This document shows positions 1-8,333 of a stretch of 64,000 bases of DNA, piece by piece. Source of the DNA: Halomonas sp. UBA3074 (GTDB lineage: Bacteria; Pseudomonadota; Gammaproteobacteria; Pseudomonadales; Halomonadaceae); the NCBI RefSeq assembly GCF_002366715.1, contig NZ_DFBS01000011.1:62001-126000 (forward strand). The letters run 5' to 3'. Numbering within the stretch: position 1 is the first letter of the stretch; every line of letters starts with the position of its first letter. A model generated the notes under the pieces. The model searched no databases and was not told where the DNA came from. It saw nothing but the letters and a program-made list of their open reading frames with translations. The position numbers and the translations under genes were made by a program.

Positions 1-863
1 GCACCGATGGCGTCGGCACCAAGTTGCGCCTGGCGATGGATCTGGGCAAACACGACACGATTGGGATCGATTTAGTCGCGATGTGTGTCAATGACTTGAT
101 AGTGGCGGGCGCCGAGCCGCTACTGTTTCTTGACTACTATGCCACGGGTAAGCTCGATGTGGATATTGCCGCTGACGTCGTCACCGGCATAGGCGCTGGC
201 TGCGAGCTAGCTGGCTGCGCCCTGGTGGGCGGTGAAACGGCCGAAATGCCGGGCATGTACGAAGGTAGCGATTACGACTTAGCGGGTTTTTGTGTCGGCG
301 TCGTGGAAAAAGCGGAGATTCTGGATGGCAGCAACGTGGCCGAAGGTGATGTTATCTTAGGACTTGCTTCCTCAGGCCCCCACTCAAACGGCTATTCGTT
401 GATTCGCAAAATCCTCGAGGTCAGTAACGCACCGCTGACCACCGACGTGGACGGCCAGCCCCTGGGTGATGCACTGATGGCGCCCACCCGGATTTATGTC
501 AAATCATTGCTCTCATTAATGCGTGGAAGTGATATTCCTGTTCATGCCCTGTCCCACATTACCGGCGGCGGCTTGCTTGAAAACATCCCGCGCGTTCTGC
601 CGGATGACCTTGCGGCGCATATCGATACCAATAGCTGGCAGCGCCCGGCCGTCTTTGATTGGCTACAGGCCCAGGGCAATGTCAACGAAACCGAAATGCA
701 TCGCGTGCTTAACTGCGGCATTGGCATGGTCGTTGTCGTGCCTGCGCCACAGGCCGAGCAGGCTATCGCTCATCTGCAGGGCGAAGGCGAATCCGTTTAT
801 CGTCTTGGCCAGATCGTCAAGCGCCAAGGGGAAGCCGTCATTCTGGAGAATCTCTCGGCATGA
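1..863 (+). CDS. purM: Phosphoribosylformylglycinamidine cyclo-ligase (AIR synthetase), 5'-truncated by the window edge
   Basis: Fifth step of de novo purine synthesis: ATP-dependent ring closure of FGAM to AIR in the cytosol. The reading frame is open from base 3, so the gene starts outside the window; about 287 codons are visible of a family usually near 345. The visible start TDGVGTKLRLA is the conserved segment after the N-terminal nucleotide-binding strand. Further family signatures are VNDLIVAGAEPL, GCALVGGETAEMPGMY, SGPHSNGYSLIRK and HITGGGLLENIPR. The TGA stop overlaps the ATG of purN (ATGA), so the two are almost surely translationally coupled, as purMN is in many gammaproteobacteria. 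No damage is seen in the visible part. Confidence 0.97.
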   Translation, partial: TDGVGTKLRLAMDLGKHDTIGIDLVAMCVNDLIVAGAEPLLFLDYYATGKLDVDIAADVVTGIGAGCELAGCALVGGETAEMPGMYEGSDYDLAGFCVGVVEKAEILDGSNVAEGDVILGLASSGPHSNGYSLIRKILEVSNAPLTTDVDGQPLGDALMAPTRIYVKSLLSLMRGSDIPVHALSHITGGGLLENIPRVLPDDLAAHIDTNSWQRPAVFDWLQAQGNVNETEMHRVLNCGIGMVVVVPAPQAEQAIAHLQGEGESVYRLGQIVKRQGEAVILENLSA

Positions 864-1615
864 CCAATACGGACTACCAAAGCGATACCATTAAAGATAT
901 AACCCCAGACCCCCTCGGTGCTCGCCGCATCGTGGTACTGGTGTCGGGTAACGGCAGCAACCTTCAGGCATTGATAGATGCGCAGTCCCATGACCGCCTC
1001 GGCGGCGGGGAGATTGTTGCCGTTATTTCGAACGTGGCGGATGCTTACGGCCTAAAGCGTGCCCACGAAGCGGGCATTGAAGCGGTCGCCCTGCCCCACC
1101 GCGAATACGATAGCCGTGAAGCCTATGATGGCGCCTTGATCAAAGTGATCGAACGTCATGAACCCGACCTCATCGTGTTGGCAGGCTTCATGCGCATTCT
1201 GACACCTCGCTTTGTTCAGCGTTTTTTGGGGCGCATGCTGAATATCCACCCCTCTCTACTCCCTGAGTACCAAGGACTGAATACGCACGCGCGGGCGCTG
1301 GCAGCGGGTGTTACCAGCCACGGCTGCAGCGTCCACTTTGTCACCGAAGAGCTAGATGGCGGGCCTGTGGTGCTGCAAGCAGAACTCCAGGTCAGCCCTG
1401 ATGACACCGTGGAGACGCTGCAGGAAAAAGTGCGTTCCCGCGAGCATTTGATCTACCCGATTGCGGTGCAGTGGTTTCTGGAAGGCAGACTGCAGTTTAG
1501 CGCTGAAGGGGCCAAGATGGACGGTCATCGGTTACCTGAACACGGCATGCGGCTTTCTCACGCCGATGCTGCTGAAGAGCTGGATGAGGAGCTGGACGAC
1601 GACCAGCAGGACTGA
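860..1615 (+). CDS. purN: Phosphoribosylglycinamide formyltransferase (GART)
   Basis: Transfers the formyl group of 10-formyl-tetrahydrofolate to GAR, the third step of purine synthesis. The phosphate-binding turn VLVSGNGSNLQALIDA lies near residues 26-41. The catalytic set is present: Asn and His in MLNIHPSLLPEYQGLNTH and Asp in FVTEELDGGPVVLQA. At 251 aa it is longer than the about 212-aa E. coli enzyme. The surplus is an N-terminal stretch of about 23 residues before the first strand and a very acidic C-terminal tail rich in Glu and Asp, the latter fitting a halophile. It overlaps purM by 4 nt and is followed by a strong terminator, so it ends the pur operon here. Confidence 0.96.
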   Translation: MTNTDYQSDTIKDITPDPLGARRIVVLVSGNGSNLQALIDAQSHDRLGGGEIVAVISNVADAYGLKRAHEAGIEAVALPHREYDSREAYDGALIKVIERHEPDLIVLAGFMRILTPRFVQRFLGRMLNIHPSLLPEYQGLNTHARALAAGVTSHGCSVHFVTEELDGGPVVLQAELQVSPDDTVETLQEKVRSREHLIYPIAVQWFLEGRLQFSAEGAKMDGHRLPEHGMRLSHADAAEELDEELDDDQQD

Positions 1616-1659
1616 AAGCACACTGTAAGTCGCAAGGCTTCACTTGGTGGAAACAAAAA

Positions 1660-1694
1660 CGCCTGACGGCTTTATCACCGTCAGGCGTTTTTTT
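1660..1694. terminator. Bidirectional rho-independent terminator between purN and dcd
   Basis: A perfect GC-rich stem (CGCCTGACGG pairing with CCGTCAGGCG) with a short loop is followed by seven T on the plus strand. It is preceded by a run of A that gives a T tract on the minus strand. It lies between the convergent ends of purN and dcd and should serve both. Confidence 0.93.
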
Positions 1695-1708
1695 ACAGCA
1701 CGGTAACG

Positions 1709-2275
1709 CTAGGTACGCGGCAAGGTAACGCCACGCTGACCCATGTACTTTCCGCCACGATCTTTGTACGAGGTTTCACACACTTCATCCGACTCTAAAA
1801 ACAGCATTTGCGCGACACCTTCATGGGCATAGATTTTCGCCGGCAAATTGGTTGTATTGGAGAACTCAAGCGTCACATGACCTTCCCACTCGGGCTCCAG
1901 TGGGGTCACATTGACTATAATGCCGCAGCGCGCATAAGTGGATTTCCCCAAGCAAATCGTCAGCACATTACGGGGTATTCGAAAGTACTCGACTGTACGT
2001 GCCAGGGCAAATGAGTTGGGCGGAATAACGCACACATCGCCTTTAATATCGACGAAGCTTTTGGCATCAAACGCCTTGGGATCAACGATGGCAGAGTGAA
2101 TATTGGTGAAGACTTTAAATTCATCTGAGCAGCGCACGTCATAGCCATAGCTGGACGTGCCGTAGGAAATCACACGCTGGTCATTGACATAGCGCACTTG
2201 CTCGGCTTCAAACGGCTCGATCATCGCGTCACTCTTTGCCATGCGACGAATCCAATTATCAGATTTGATACTCAT
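1709..2275 (-). CDS. dcd: dCTP deaminase
   Basis: Deaminates dCTP to dUTP, feeding dTMP synthesis. Length (188 aa) equals that of the Pseudomonas/Acinetobacter-type enzyme. The active-site strand with the catalytic glutamate appears as TPLEPEWEGHVTLEFSN. GKSTYARCGIIVNVTPLEP and the C-terminal KYMGQRGVTLPR, which closes over the nucleotide, are also typical. It sits 11 nt downstream of apbC on the same strand, a pairing common in gammaproteobacteria, and probably shares its transcript. It is convergent with purN across a bidirectional terminator. Confidence 0.97.
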   Translation of the reverse strand: MSIKSDNWIRRMAKSDAMIEPFEAEQVRYVNDQRVISYGTSSYGYDVRCSDEFKVFTNIHSAIVDPKAFDAKSFVDIKGDVCVIPPNSFALARTVEYFRIPRNVLTICLGKSTYARCGIIVNVTPLEPEWEGHVTLEFSNTTNLPAKIYAHEGVAQMLFLESDEVCETSYKDRGGKYMGQRGVTLPRT

Positions 2276-2286
2276 TTATGTCGTCT

Positions 2287-3087
2287 TCACTCGCTGAAAG
2301 AAATAGTAGGGCTATCGCCTTGATTCGCGTTGACTGATTCAGCGACTTTTTGGGCGATACTGGCAAACGTTTGGCTCACACTTCCCTCCGGCTCAGATAC
2401 GACACTAGGGCGCCCCGAATCGGTCAGTTCGCGGATGGAGAGCGTCAAGGGGAGTCGGCCAAGCACTTGGGTATCGTACTCCTGTGCGATGTTGTCGCCT
2501 CCGCCCGTGCCGAAAATAGCCGCCTCATGGCCGCAATTCTCGCAGTGGTAGAGGCTCATGTTCTCCACGACACCCAGCACCGGTACGTTTACTTTACGGA
2601 ACATTTCGATCCCTTTACGGGCATCTAACAAGGCAATATCTTGCGGGGTAGTCACGATCACCGCCCCTGCCACGGGTACTTTTTGGGCCAGCGTCAGCTG
2701 AATATCGCCCGTACCGGGGGGCATGTCGATCAACAGAAAATCGAGGTTGTCCCATTGGGTTTGCGTCAACATTTGCTGGAACGCGCCCACTACCATTGGC
2801 CCACGCCATACCATCGGCTCGCGAGTATTGACCATAAAGGCCATCGACATAGCTTGAATACCATGCGCTTCTAGCGGTAGGAATTTATCATTGGCCGCCG
2901 CCTGGGGGCGCACGCCCTCTTTTACCCCTAACATCTGCGCTTGGCTAGGACCGTAAATATCCGCGTCCAATACACCTACACGATAGCCTTGCTTCGCCAG
3001 GGCTAACGCCAAATTGACGGTAATCGTGGATTTACCCACGCCGCCTTTGCCCGATGCCACTGCAATAATATGCTTAACTCCATCCAT
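2287..3087 (-). CDS. apbC: Iron-sulfur cluster carrier protein ApbC/Mrp (short form)
   Basis: P-loop ATPase that carries and delivers [4Fe-4S] clusters in the cytosol. The deviant Walker A SGKGGVGKST is at residues 13-22, the Walker B-like LLIDMPPGTGD in the middle, and the cluster-binding CxxC is in YHCENCGHEAAIFG. At 266 aa it lacks the N-terminal MIP18/DUF59 domain found in E. coli Mrp (about 369 aa). Short Mrp proteins of this type are common, so this is a domain variant rather than a truncation. It is upstream of dcd on the same strand (11 nt gap). Confidence 0.94.
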   Translation of the reverse strand: MDGVKHIIAVASGKGGVGKSTITVNLALALAKQGYRVGVLDADIYGPSQAQMLGVKEGVRPQAAANDKFLPLEAHGIQAMSMAFMVNTREPMVWRGPMVVGAFQQMLTQTQWDNLDFLLIDMPPGTGDIQLTLAQKVPVAGAVIVTTPQDIALLDARKGIEMFRKVNVPVLGVVENMSLYHCENCGHEAAIFGTGGGDNIAQEYDTQVLGRLPLTLSIRELTDSGRPSVVSEPEGSVSQTFASIAQKVAESVNANQGDSPTISFSE

Positions 3088-3165
3088 TCAATGGCACTCC
3101 TCATTTAGGCTAATCGGTAACGTTGCGTGAATGATACTCCTCGGGGGCTCAATCATAAACCAACA

Positions 3166-3199
3166 AACAAAAAGCGGATGTCGGCTGCCCGACATCCGC
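3166..3199 (-). terminator. Rho-independent terminator of the coiled-coil gene
   Basis: A perfect 11-bp inverted repeat (GCGGATGTCGG / CCGACATCCGC, 4-nt loop) is followed on the minus strand by a T tract, read from the A run at 3166-3173. It lies 68 nt past the stop of the minus-strand coiled-coil gene. Confidence 0.9.
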
Positions 3200-3266
3200 T
3201 CTTATTCGCTTCACGTGATCGCTAAGCGATTACGGCTGCAGCTTCCAACCATGGCTGGCCAACATG

Positions 3267-4478
3267 TTAGCCAGCATTTTGCTGCGCATCTTCACTGCCA
3301 CCGTCGCTATCGTTAGCGCTTTCATCAGCGGAGCTGCTCTGTGAAGAGCTCTCTTCAGAAGAACTGGCTTCAGAAGAACTGGCGTCAGAAGAACCGTTTT
3401 CAGAGGCACCACCTTCACTCTCTTGTGAGGATGAAGCCGCGTCCCCAGCGGACGCTTCCGCATCGGCTAAACGGCTATCTAACGTCGACAGCTCATCACG
3501 CCATTCGCTTAACTGGCCCTCTAAACGCTCCAGCTGGCTCTCACGCTCTTCGATATCGCTTTCAACACTGGAGACTTCCTCGCGCCCCATCTCCAAAGCG
3601 ACCATGACGTCATCGAGCTCAGTACGCACATCGCTCAAGCTCTGCTCTTCCTCTTCGCGCAGCGCCGTTAGCGAATCAACTTCGTTTTGCAGCTCATCGC
3701 GTTCGCTAGTGATGGAGTCTCGCTCGCTTTTAAGCTCATCAAGCTCGCTTTGGGCAGTTGAGATTTCCTCTTCTAAACCACTTAGCTGTTCATTTGACTG
3801 GCTAATCTGCTCTTCTAGCCCGGACAGCTCTTCTTCCATGCTGGCCAGCTCTTCAACCGCTTGCTGACGCTGCTCCTCGGCTTCTTGGCGAGCGGCTTCT
3901 GCTTCCTGACGCGCCTCTTCAGCGCTAGAACGCGCTTCTTCTACTTGCTGAAGAGCACTCTCCGCCTCGTCACGTGTGCTGGTGATCTCGTCGCGCTCTT
4001 CACGCAGCGCAGTCATTTCACTTTCAGCGGTTGATACCTGCTCGTTCAGAGACGCAATCTCTTCTTCTAACGAGCTTCGCTCCGCTTCAAGCTCTTCAAG
4101 GCGGGACTGAACGTCAGTGACATTTCCCTGGGCGCTTTCAAGCGATGCATTGGCCTCTTCCTGCTGTGCTTCCAAGGCGGCCATTTCTTCTTGAAGCGCG
4201 GCTAAATTGGTTTCCGCTTCTTCAATTTCTGCAATACGCTGGCTCATTTGACTATTATCTTGCTCAGCGCTGGCAAGCTGCTCTTCCAGCCGATCCACCT
4301 GTTCCTGACGAGACCCTGCGTTGGATTGCGCCATGATGGCCCAGATAACGGCAATCGCCGCGATACCGGCAATCGCCTTCACTCGATTATCTTGAAAGAG
4401 GGTCTTCATGTCCGTTTTTTTGGCCGGCTCCGGCTTCTTGGCAGGTGTCGGGCTATCCGAATGATTTGTTTCTGTCAT
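3267..4478 (-). CDS. Membrane-anchored coiled-coil protein (paralogue of the one at 60539-61444)
   Basis: No enzymatic family is recognised. The 403-aa protein has a short charged Lys/Pro-rich N-terminus, the segment LFQDNRVKAIAGIAAIAVIW, and one membrane helix at about residues 34-50. A continuous coiled coil rich in Glu, Gln, Ala, Ser and Arg follows (about 57-340), and then a low-complexity Ser/Glu/Asp/Gly tail (about 345-403). The topology suggests an inner-membrane anchor with a long periplasmic rod and a disordered acidic tail, but orientation is not proven. A protein with the same plan (short basic tail, RDNRVR, one helix, then coiled coil) is encoded near the other end of the window. 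It is monocistronic with its own terminator. Function unknown; a role in envelope organisation or spacing is a guess. Confidence 0.85.
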   Translation of the reverse strand: MTETNHSDSPTPAKKPEPAKKTDMKTLFQDNRVKAIAGIAAIAVIWAIMAQSNAGSRQEQVDRLEEQLASAEQDNSQMSQRIAEIEEAETNLAALQEEMAALEAQQEEANASLESAQGNVTDVQSRLEELEAERSSLEEEIASLNEQVSTAESEMTALREERDEITSTRDEAESALQQVEEARSSAEEARQEAEAARQEAEEQRQQAVEELASMEEELSGLEEQISQSNEQLSGLEEEISTAQSELDELKSERDSITSERDELQNEVDSLTALREEEEQSLSDVRTELDDVMVALEMGREEVSSVESDIEERESQLERLEGQLSEWRDELSTLDSRLADAEASAGDAASSSQESEGGASENGSSDASSSEASSSEESSSQSSSADESANDSDGGSEDAQQNAG

Positions 4479-4665
4479 TATGCATTCCTCAATGGTCTCA
4501 ACTAACGTTTGCCCAAGCTAACGGTCATCAGCCGACGATGAAATGCGCTAGCCGTGGATGAACTCCCTTTCAGCATACACAGCTCAGTGTATCTAGCCAG
4601 TCTGTTAGTAAAATCGTATATAAATGTTACTGTAACGTTACCAGCACCCCTTGTTTTGCAAGGCG

Positions 4666-5487
4666 CTAACTCGAAGCGGGATGCTTACCTTCGTGAAAGC
4701 CCGACGCCTGCCCTTCATGTGCTTCAAACCAGCGAAGCGTGGTGTGTAGCGACACGACACTACCCACGATTAACAGCGTAGGCGGTTTAATCGTCCCCGC
4801 CAAGAATGCCGCTGGCAGCGCTGACAAACACCCCACATGGGTAAGCTGCTGGCGCGTTGTGCCCTGCTCAATCAAGGCAAGAGGCGTGTGTGGTGCTAAG
4901 CCGTGTTTCATCAACGCCTGGCTAATAACGTTAACGCTACCTAACCCCATATAAAAAACCAGCGTTTGCCCTGGCCGCGCTAGCGCATCCCAGTCAAGCT
5001 CGCACTCACCTTGCTGTAAGTGGCCAGTCACGAAACGCACCGACTGCGCATGATCGCGGTGCGTGAGCGGTATCCCCGCATAGGCCGCGCACCCCGAAGC
5101 CGCCGTCACCCCAGGAATGACTTCCACGCTGATGTGCGCGGCCACCAACGCCTCCAGCTCCTCGCCTCCGCGACCAAAAATAAACGGATCCCCACCTTTA
5201 AGTCGTACAACGCGCTTACCTTGCTGCGCCCATTGAACTAAGGCTTGGTTGATACCGTCTTGAGGTACGCTGTGTTGAGAGCGCGCCTTACCAACGTAAA
5301 AGCGCTGCGCATCCTGGGGAATAAACGCGACAATTTCTTCGCTGACCAAGCGGTCATATAAGACAACTTCTGCGGCCTGCAACCGCTTGTAAGCTTTAAG
5401 CGTTAATAACTCTGGATCGCCGGGGCCGGCTCCCACTAAACTGACCAGACCATGCGGTGTAGATGTAAGCGCTTGTCCTGCTTCCAA
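4666..5487 (-). CDS. cobA: Uroporphyrinogen-III C-methyltransferase
   Basis: SAM-dependent methylation of uroporphyrinogen III at C-2 and C-7 to precorrin-2, the branch point to sirohaem and cobalamin. Family signatures are LVGAGPGDPELLTLKA near residue 17, VVRLKGGDPFIFGRGGEE near 92-109, and IPGVTAASGCAAYAGIPLTHR. This is the stand-alone enzyme (273 aa), not the CysG fusion. No nitrite reductase or cob gene is adjacent, so the sequence does not tell which branch it serves; sirohaem for sulfite or nitrite reduction is the usual role. It is transcribed divergently from the GGDEF gene across an AT-rich region of about 245 bp. Confidence 0.95.
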   Translation of the reverse strand: MEAGQALTSTPHGLVSLVGAGPGDPELLTLKAYKRLQAAEVVLYDRLVSEEIVAFIPQDAQRFYVGKARSQHSVPQDGINQALVQWAQQGKRVVRLKGGDPFIFGRGGEELEALVAAHISVEVIPGVTAASGCAAYAGIPLTHRDHAQSVRFVTGHLQQGECELDWDALARPGQTLVFYMGLGSVNVISQALMKHGLAPHTPLALIEQGTTRQQLTHVGCLSALPAAFLAGTIKPPTLLIVGSVVSLHTTLRWFEAHEGQASGFHEGKHPASS

Positions 5488-5733
5488 GGAATCACCTCAG
5501 GAATAAAAAAAGTGTTTAATATTCGAAAAAGTAATTAATTTTATCATTAAATAGCGGTATCGCCTTATCGCTGGTTAAAAAATTAATCTTCCATATGCAT
5601 AAAACGCATAACCTTATTTAAAAAAAAGTATAAATATTCGGCAATTTGTCTGCAATGGCTTACATCCTGATTACGTAAATAGCGCTAATCTTCACGATCG
5701 AAATTTAATTGGCATATGCTTGGAGATTCACGC

Positions 5734-6636
5734 ATGCCCGTGAATGATATAGACGCCCCCCAGCGAATCAGTGCAGATCACCTTGTCCCTCACATTCCTG
5801 GTGTCATCTTTCAATTGCACCGCGCCCGCAATGGACATATGCGCTTTCCCTACCTAGAGGGCGGCGGTGTGGCACTTCAACATATTGACCGAGAGTTGCT
5901 TGCGCATAACGCAGGTCAGCTAGTCGAGCAATTAACGGGCAAAGATCATCCTAAAATCATGTCGGCAATCGAGCGTTCGGCACGCTGGATGTTGCCACTC
6001 ACGACTCGCTTCCGCTTACCGTTCCCTAAGGAGAAGCCACACTGGATTGCCGTGAGTGCCAAACCTGCTCCCGTCGTCGATGGTGTTCAGTGGAACGGCA
6101 TCATGATGGATATTAGTGATCAGGTGTCCGAGGAACAGCGGCTGCGCAAATTGTGCGATACGGATCCGCTCACCGAGCTGCCCAATCGCCGCAAATTGAT
6201 GATGCACTTAACCAATGTGGCGTCACTGAGCACCCGCCATGGCACCCCGCTTTCTATTATGATGATCGATATCGATCATTTTAAACGCCTTAACGACCGC
6301 TGGGGACACCTACACGGTGACGATGTGCTCAAGCAACTGGAGGCACAGGCACTATCGTTACTGCGCCGAGAAGACATGATTGCTCGCTTGGGTGGCGAAG
6401 AGTTCATGGTCGTGTTGCCGCTCACTCCGTTGCAGCAATGCCATACGCTCGCCGACCGCTTACGCCAAGTGATCAGCGCTCGCGATTTTGGCGTTGGCGC
6501 CGGTCAAGTAACGTTGAGCATCGGTATCGCCGAGTACCGCTGTGGCGAACCCCTTCATAGCCTGATCGAACGGGCCGATAAAGCACTCTATAGCGCCAAA
6601 GACGTTGGTCGTGACTGTGTTCGCCTTCTACGCTAA
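5734..6636 (+). CDS. Diguanylate cyclase with N-terminal PAS-like sensor domain
   Basis: Makes c-di-GMP from two GTP. Residues about 15-130 form a PAS-like input domain ending in the typical WNGIMMDISDQ strand. The GGDEF domain runs from about 140 to 300, with DPLTELPNRR, the metal-binding MMIDIDHFKRLND and the active-site GGEEF at 220-224. An RxxD inhibitory site (Arg211, Asp214) stands five residues before it, so product feedback is expected. There is no membrane helix, so it should be cytosolic. The start at 5734 is preferred over an in-frame ATG at 5716 because TGGAGA stands 7 nt before it, while 5716 has no ribosome site. Confidence 0.92.
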   Translation: MPVNDIDAPQRISADHLVPHIPGVIFQLHRARNGHMRFPYLEGGGVALQHIDRELLAHNAGQLVEQLTGKDHPKIMSAIERSARWMLPLTTRFRLPFPKEKPHWIAVSAKPAPVVDGVQWNGIMMDISDQVSEEQRLRKLCDTDPLTELPNRRKLMMHLTNVASLSTRHGTPLSIMMIDIDHFKRLNDRWGHLHGDDVLKQLEAQALSLLRREDMIARLGGEEFMVVLPLTPLQQCHTLADRLRQVISARDFGVGAGQVTLSIGIAEYRCGEPLHSLIERADKALYSAKDVGRDCVRLLR

Positions 6637-6666
6637 GGGTTAGCACTTAAGCGCAGGAGCCAAACA

Positions 6667-7005
6667 ATGACCATGCTAGCCGACTCTATCTGTGAACCGT
6701 GCCGTAAAGATACCCAGCCGCTGAGTAAAGCGGACGCCCAGGAACAGCTAAAAAGCCTCCCCCAGTGGCAGATTCTCGATCACGATGGCATCATGAAGGT
6801 GTCGCGGCGTTTTAAATTTCGTGACTTTGTCAGCGCATTGGCGTTTACCCAAGCCGTTGGCGATATTGCAGAGCAGGCTGGCCATCACCCTATCATCGTG
6901 ACGGAGTGGGGCAGCGTTACCGTTACGTGGTGGACGCATGCCATTAACGGCCTGCATCTAAATGACTTCATTCTTGCCGCCAGAACCGACGAGGTAGCCG
7001 AATAA
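6667..7005 (+). CDS. phhB: Pterin-4a-carbinolamine dehydratase
   Basis: Dehydrates 4a-hydroxy-tetrahydrobiopterin, recycling the cofactor of phenylalanine hydroxylase. The family's histidine motif is seen in AEQAGHHPIIVTEWGSVTV, followed by WWTHAINGLHLNDFILAA. Length 112 aa is normal (about 110-118). A ribosome site (GCAGGAG) precedes the ATG. The stop is directly followed by the ATG of an aromatic aminotransferase, recalling the phhABC operon of Pseudomonas aeruginosa, but phhA is not in the window. Confidence 0.95.
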   Translation: MTMLADSICEPCRKDTQPLSKADAQEQLKSLPQWQILDHDGIMKVSRRFKFRDFVSALAFTQAVGDIAEQAGHHPIIVTEWGSVTVTWWTHAINGLHLNDFILAARTDEVAE

Positions 7006-8196
7006 ATGTTTGAGCATATTGAGCGAGTCCCAGGAGATGCCATTCTCGGGCTGATCGAAGCTTTCAAAAAAGATACCAACCCACAGAAAGTGGATCTAGG
7101 TGTCGGTGTTTACCGCGATACCCAAGGCAATACGCCGGTAATGCGCGCCGTTAAGGAAGCAGAAGCTCGCCTGCTCAAGAATGAAACGACGAAAACGTAC
7201 ATTGGCTCCCATGGTGCCCCGAGCTATGGCGAAGTCGTGCTGCCTATGGTGTTTGGCACCGAGTCGTCAGTATTGAAAGCTAACCGCGCCAGCGCAACAC
7301 AGTCACCTGGCGGTACCGGTGCTCTGCGTCTGGCGGCTGACTTCATTGCTACCCAGCTACCAGGCAAGGATATCTGGGTCAGTGATCCCACCTGGCCCAA
7401 CCATCACGGTATTTTCACTGCGGCAGGCATCGAGCTACACAAGTACCCCTATGTCGATCCTGATAACCGTCTCGATTTTGACGGTATGCGCGCAGCGTTG
7501 AATAACATTCCGGAAGGCGACGTAGTGGTGCTACACGCCTGCTGCCACAACCCAACCGGTTTTGATCTTTCCCATGATCAATGGCAGGAAGTGCTGGACA
7601 TCGTTCGTGAGCGCAAACTGCTGCCGCTGATCGACTTTGCCTACCAAGGCTTTGGCGAAGGGTTGGATGAAGACGCCTATGGTGTTCGCCTGCTGGCCGA
7701 AAACCTCGATGAAGCGATCATCACCAGCTCCTGTTCCAAAAACTTCGGCATTTATTGCGAACGTACCGGTTGCTTGATCATGGTCGCCAAAGATAGCGAG
7801 CAGATGGACAACATTCGCTCTCAGGTCGCTATCGTTGCCCGTGAAAACTATTCAAACCCGCCTGCTCACGGTGGCGCTATCGTCAGTGAAATCCTCCACG
7901 ATGAAGAGCTAACCGCATTATGGCGTGAAGAACTCACCGAAATGCGCGACCGTATCAATACCCTTCGCCGCGATTTCGTCGCAGCGCTTAAGCCTTATGG
8001 CTTGGACGAAAAGTATGCCTGTGTTGCCGAACAGCGCGGCATGTTCTCCTATACCGGCTTAACACCGGAGCAGGTTGACCGTCTACGCGATGAGTTTGGT
8101 ATCTACATGGTACGCTCAGGCCGTGCCAACGTAGCGGGCTTTTCCCAAGAGAATCTGCCCTACCTCGCCAAAGCGATCGCCGCTGTCAACGACTAG
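7006..8196 (+). CDS. Aromatic amino acid / aspartate aminotransferase (class I, PLP)
   Basis: PLP enzyme of the AspC/TyrB/PhhC family that moves amino groups between aromatic amino acids or aspartate and 2-oxo acids. The start MFEHIERVPGDAILGL is typical of the family. The PLP lysine is in SSCSKNFGIYCERTG, the Asp/Tyr pocket in LPLIDFAYQGFGEG, and the carboxylate-binding Arg in MVRSGRANVAG. At 396 aa it is full length. It begins at the base after the phhB stop with GAGGT upstream, so it is coupled to phhB; by context the PhhC role (tyrosine/phenylalanine breakdown) is the likeliest, but AspC and TyrB cannot be told apart by eye. Confidence 0.93.
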   Translation: MFEHIERVPGDAILGLIEAFKKDTNPQKVDLGVGVYRDTQGNTPVMRAVKEAEARLLKNETTKTYIGSHGAPSYGEVVLPMVFGTESSVLKANRASATQSPGGTGALRLAADFIATQLPGKDIWVSDPTWPNHHGIFTAAGIELHKYPYVDPDNRLDFDGMRAALNNIPEGDVVVLHACCHNPTGFDLSHDQWQEVLDIVRERKLLPLIDFAYQGFGEGLDEDAYGVRLLAENLDEAIITSSCSKNFGIYCERTGCLIMVAKDSEQMDNIRSQVAIVARENYSNPPAHGGAIVSEILHDEELTALWREELTEMRDRINTLRRDFVAALKPYGLDEKYACVAEQRGMFSYTGLTPEQVDRLRDEFGIYMVRSGRANVAGFSQENLPYLAKAIAAVND

Positions 8197-8220
8197 CTAG
8201 CAAGCATTGCCGCACTTCCA

Positions 8221-8246
8221 ACGCCCAGGCTTACCTGGGCGTTTTT
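8221..8246 (+). terminator. Rho-independent terminator after the aminotransferase
   Basis: Inverted repeat ACGCCCAGG / CCTGGGCGT with a 4-nt loop followed by TTTTT, 24 nt past the stop codon. Confidence 0.9.
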
Positions 8247-8333
8247 GTGTGCATGGCGCTTGACCGATCAGTCAACCGTTGGGCACACTCAGCGTTGCCT
8301 TGTATACAACACACCATAATCAAGAGGCCTCAC

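Noticed and set aside
3604..3867. Ser-rich plus-strand open frame opposite the coiled-coil gene
   Set aside because: It is the antisense reading of Glu/Gln/Ser-rich codons; no start signals.
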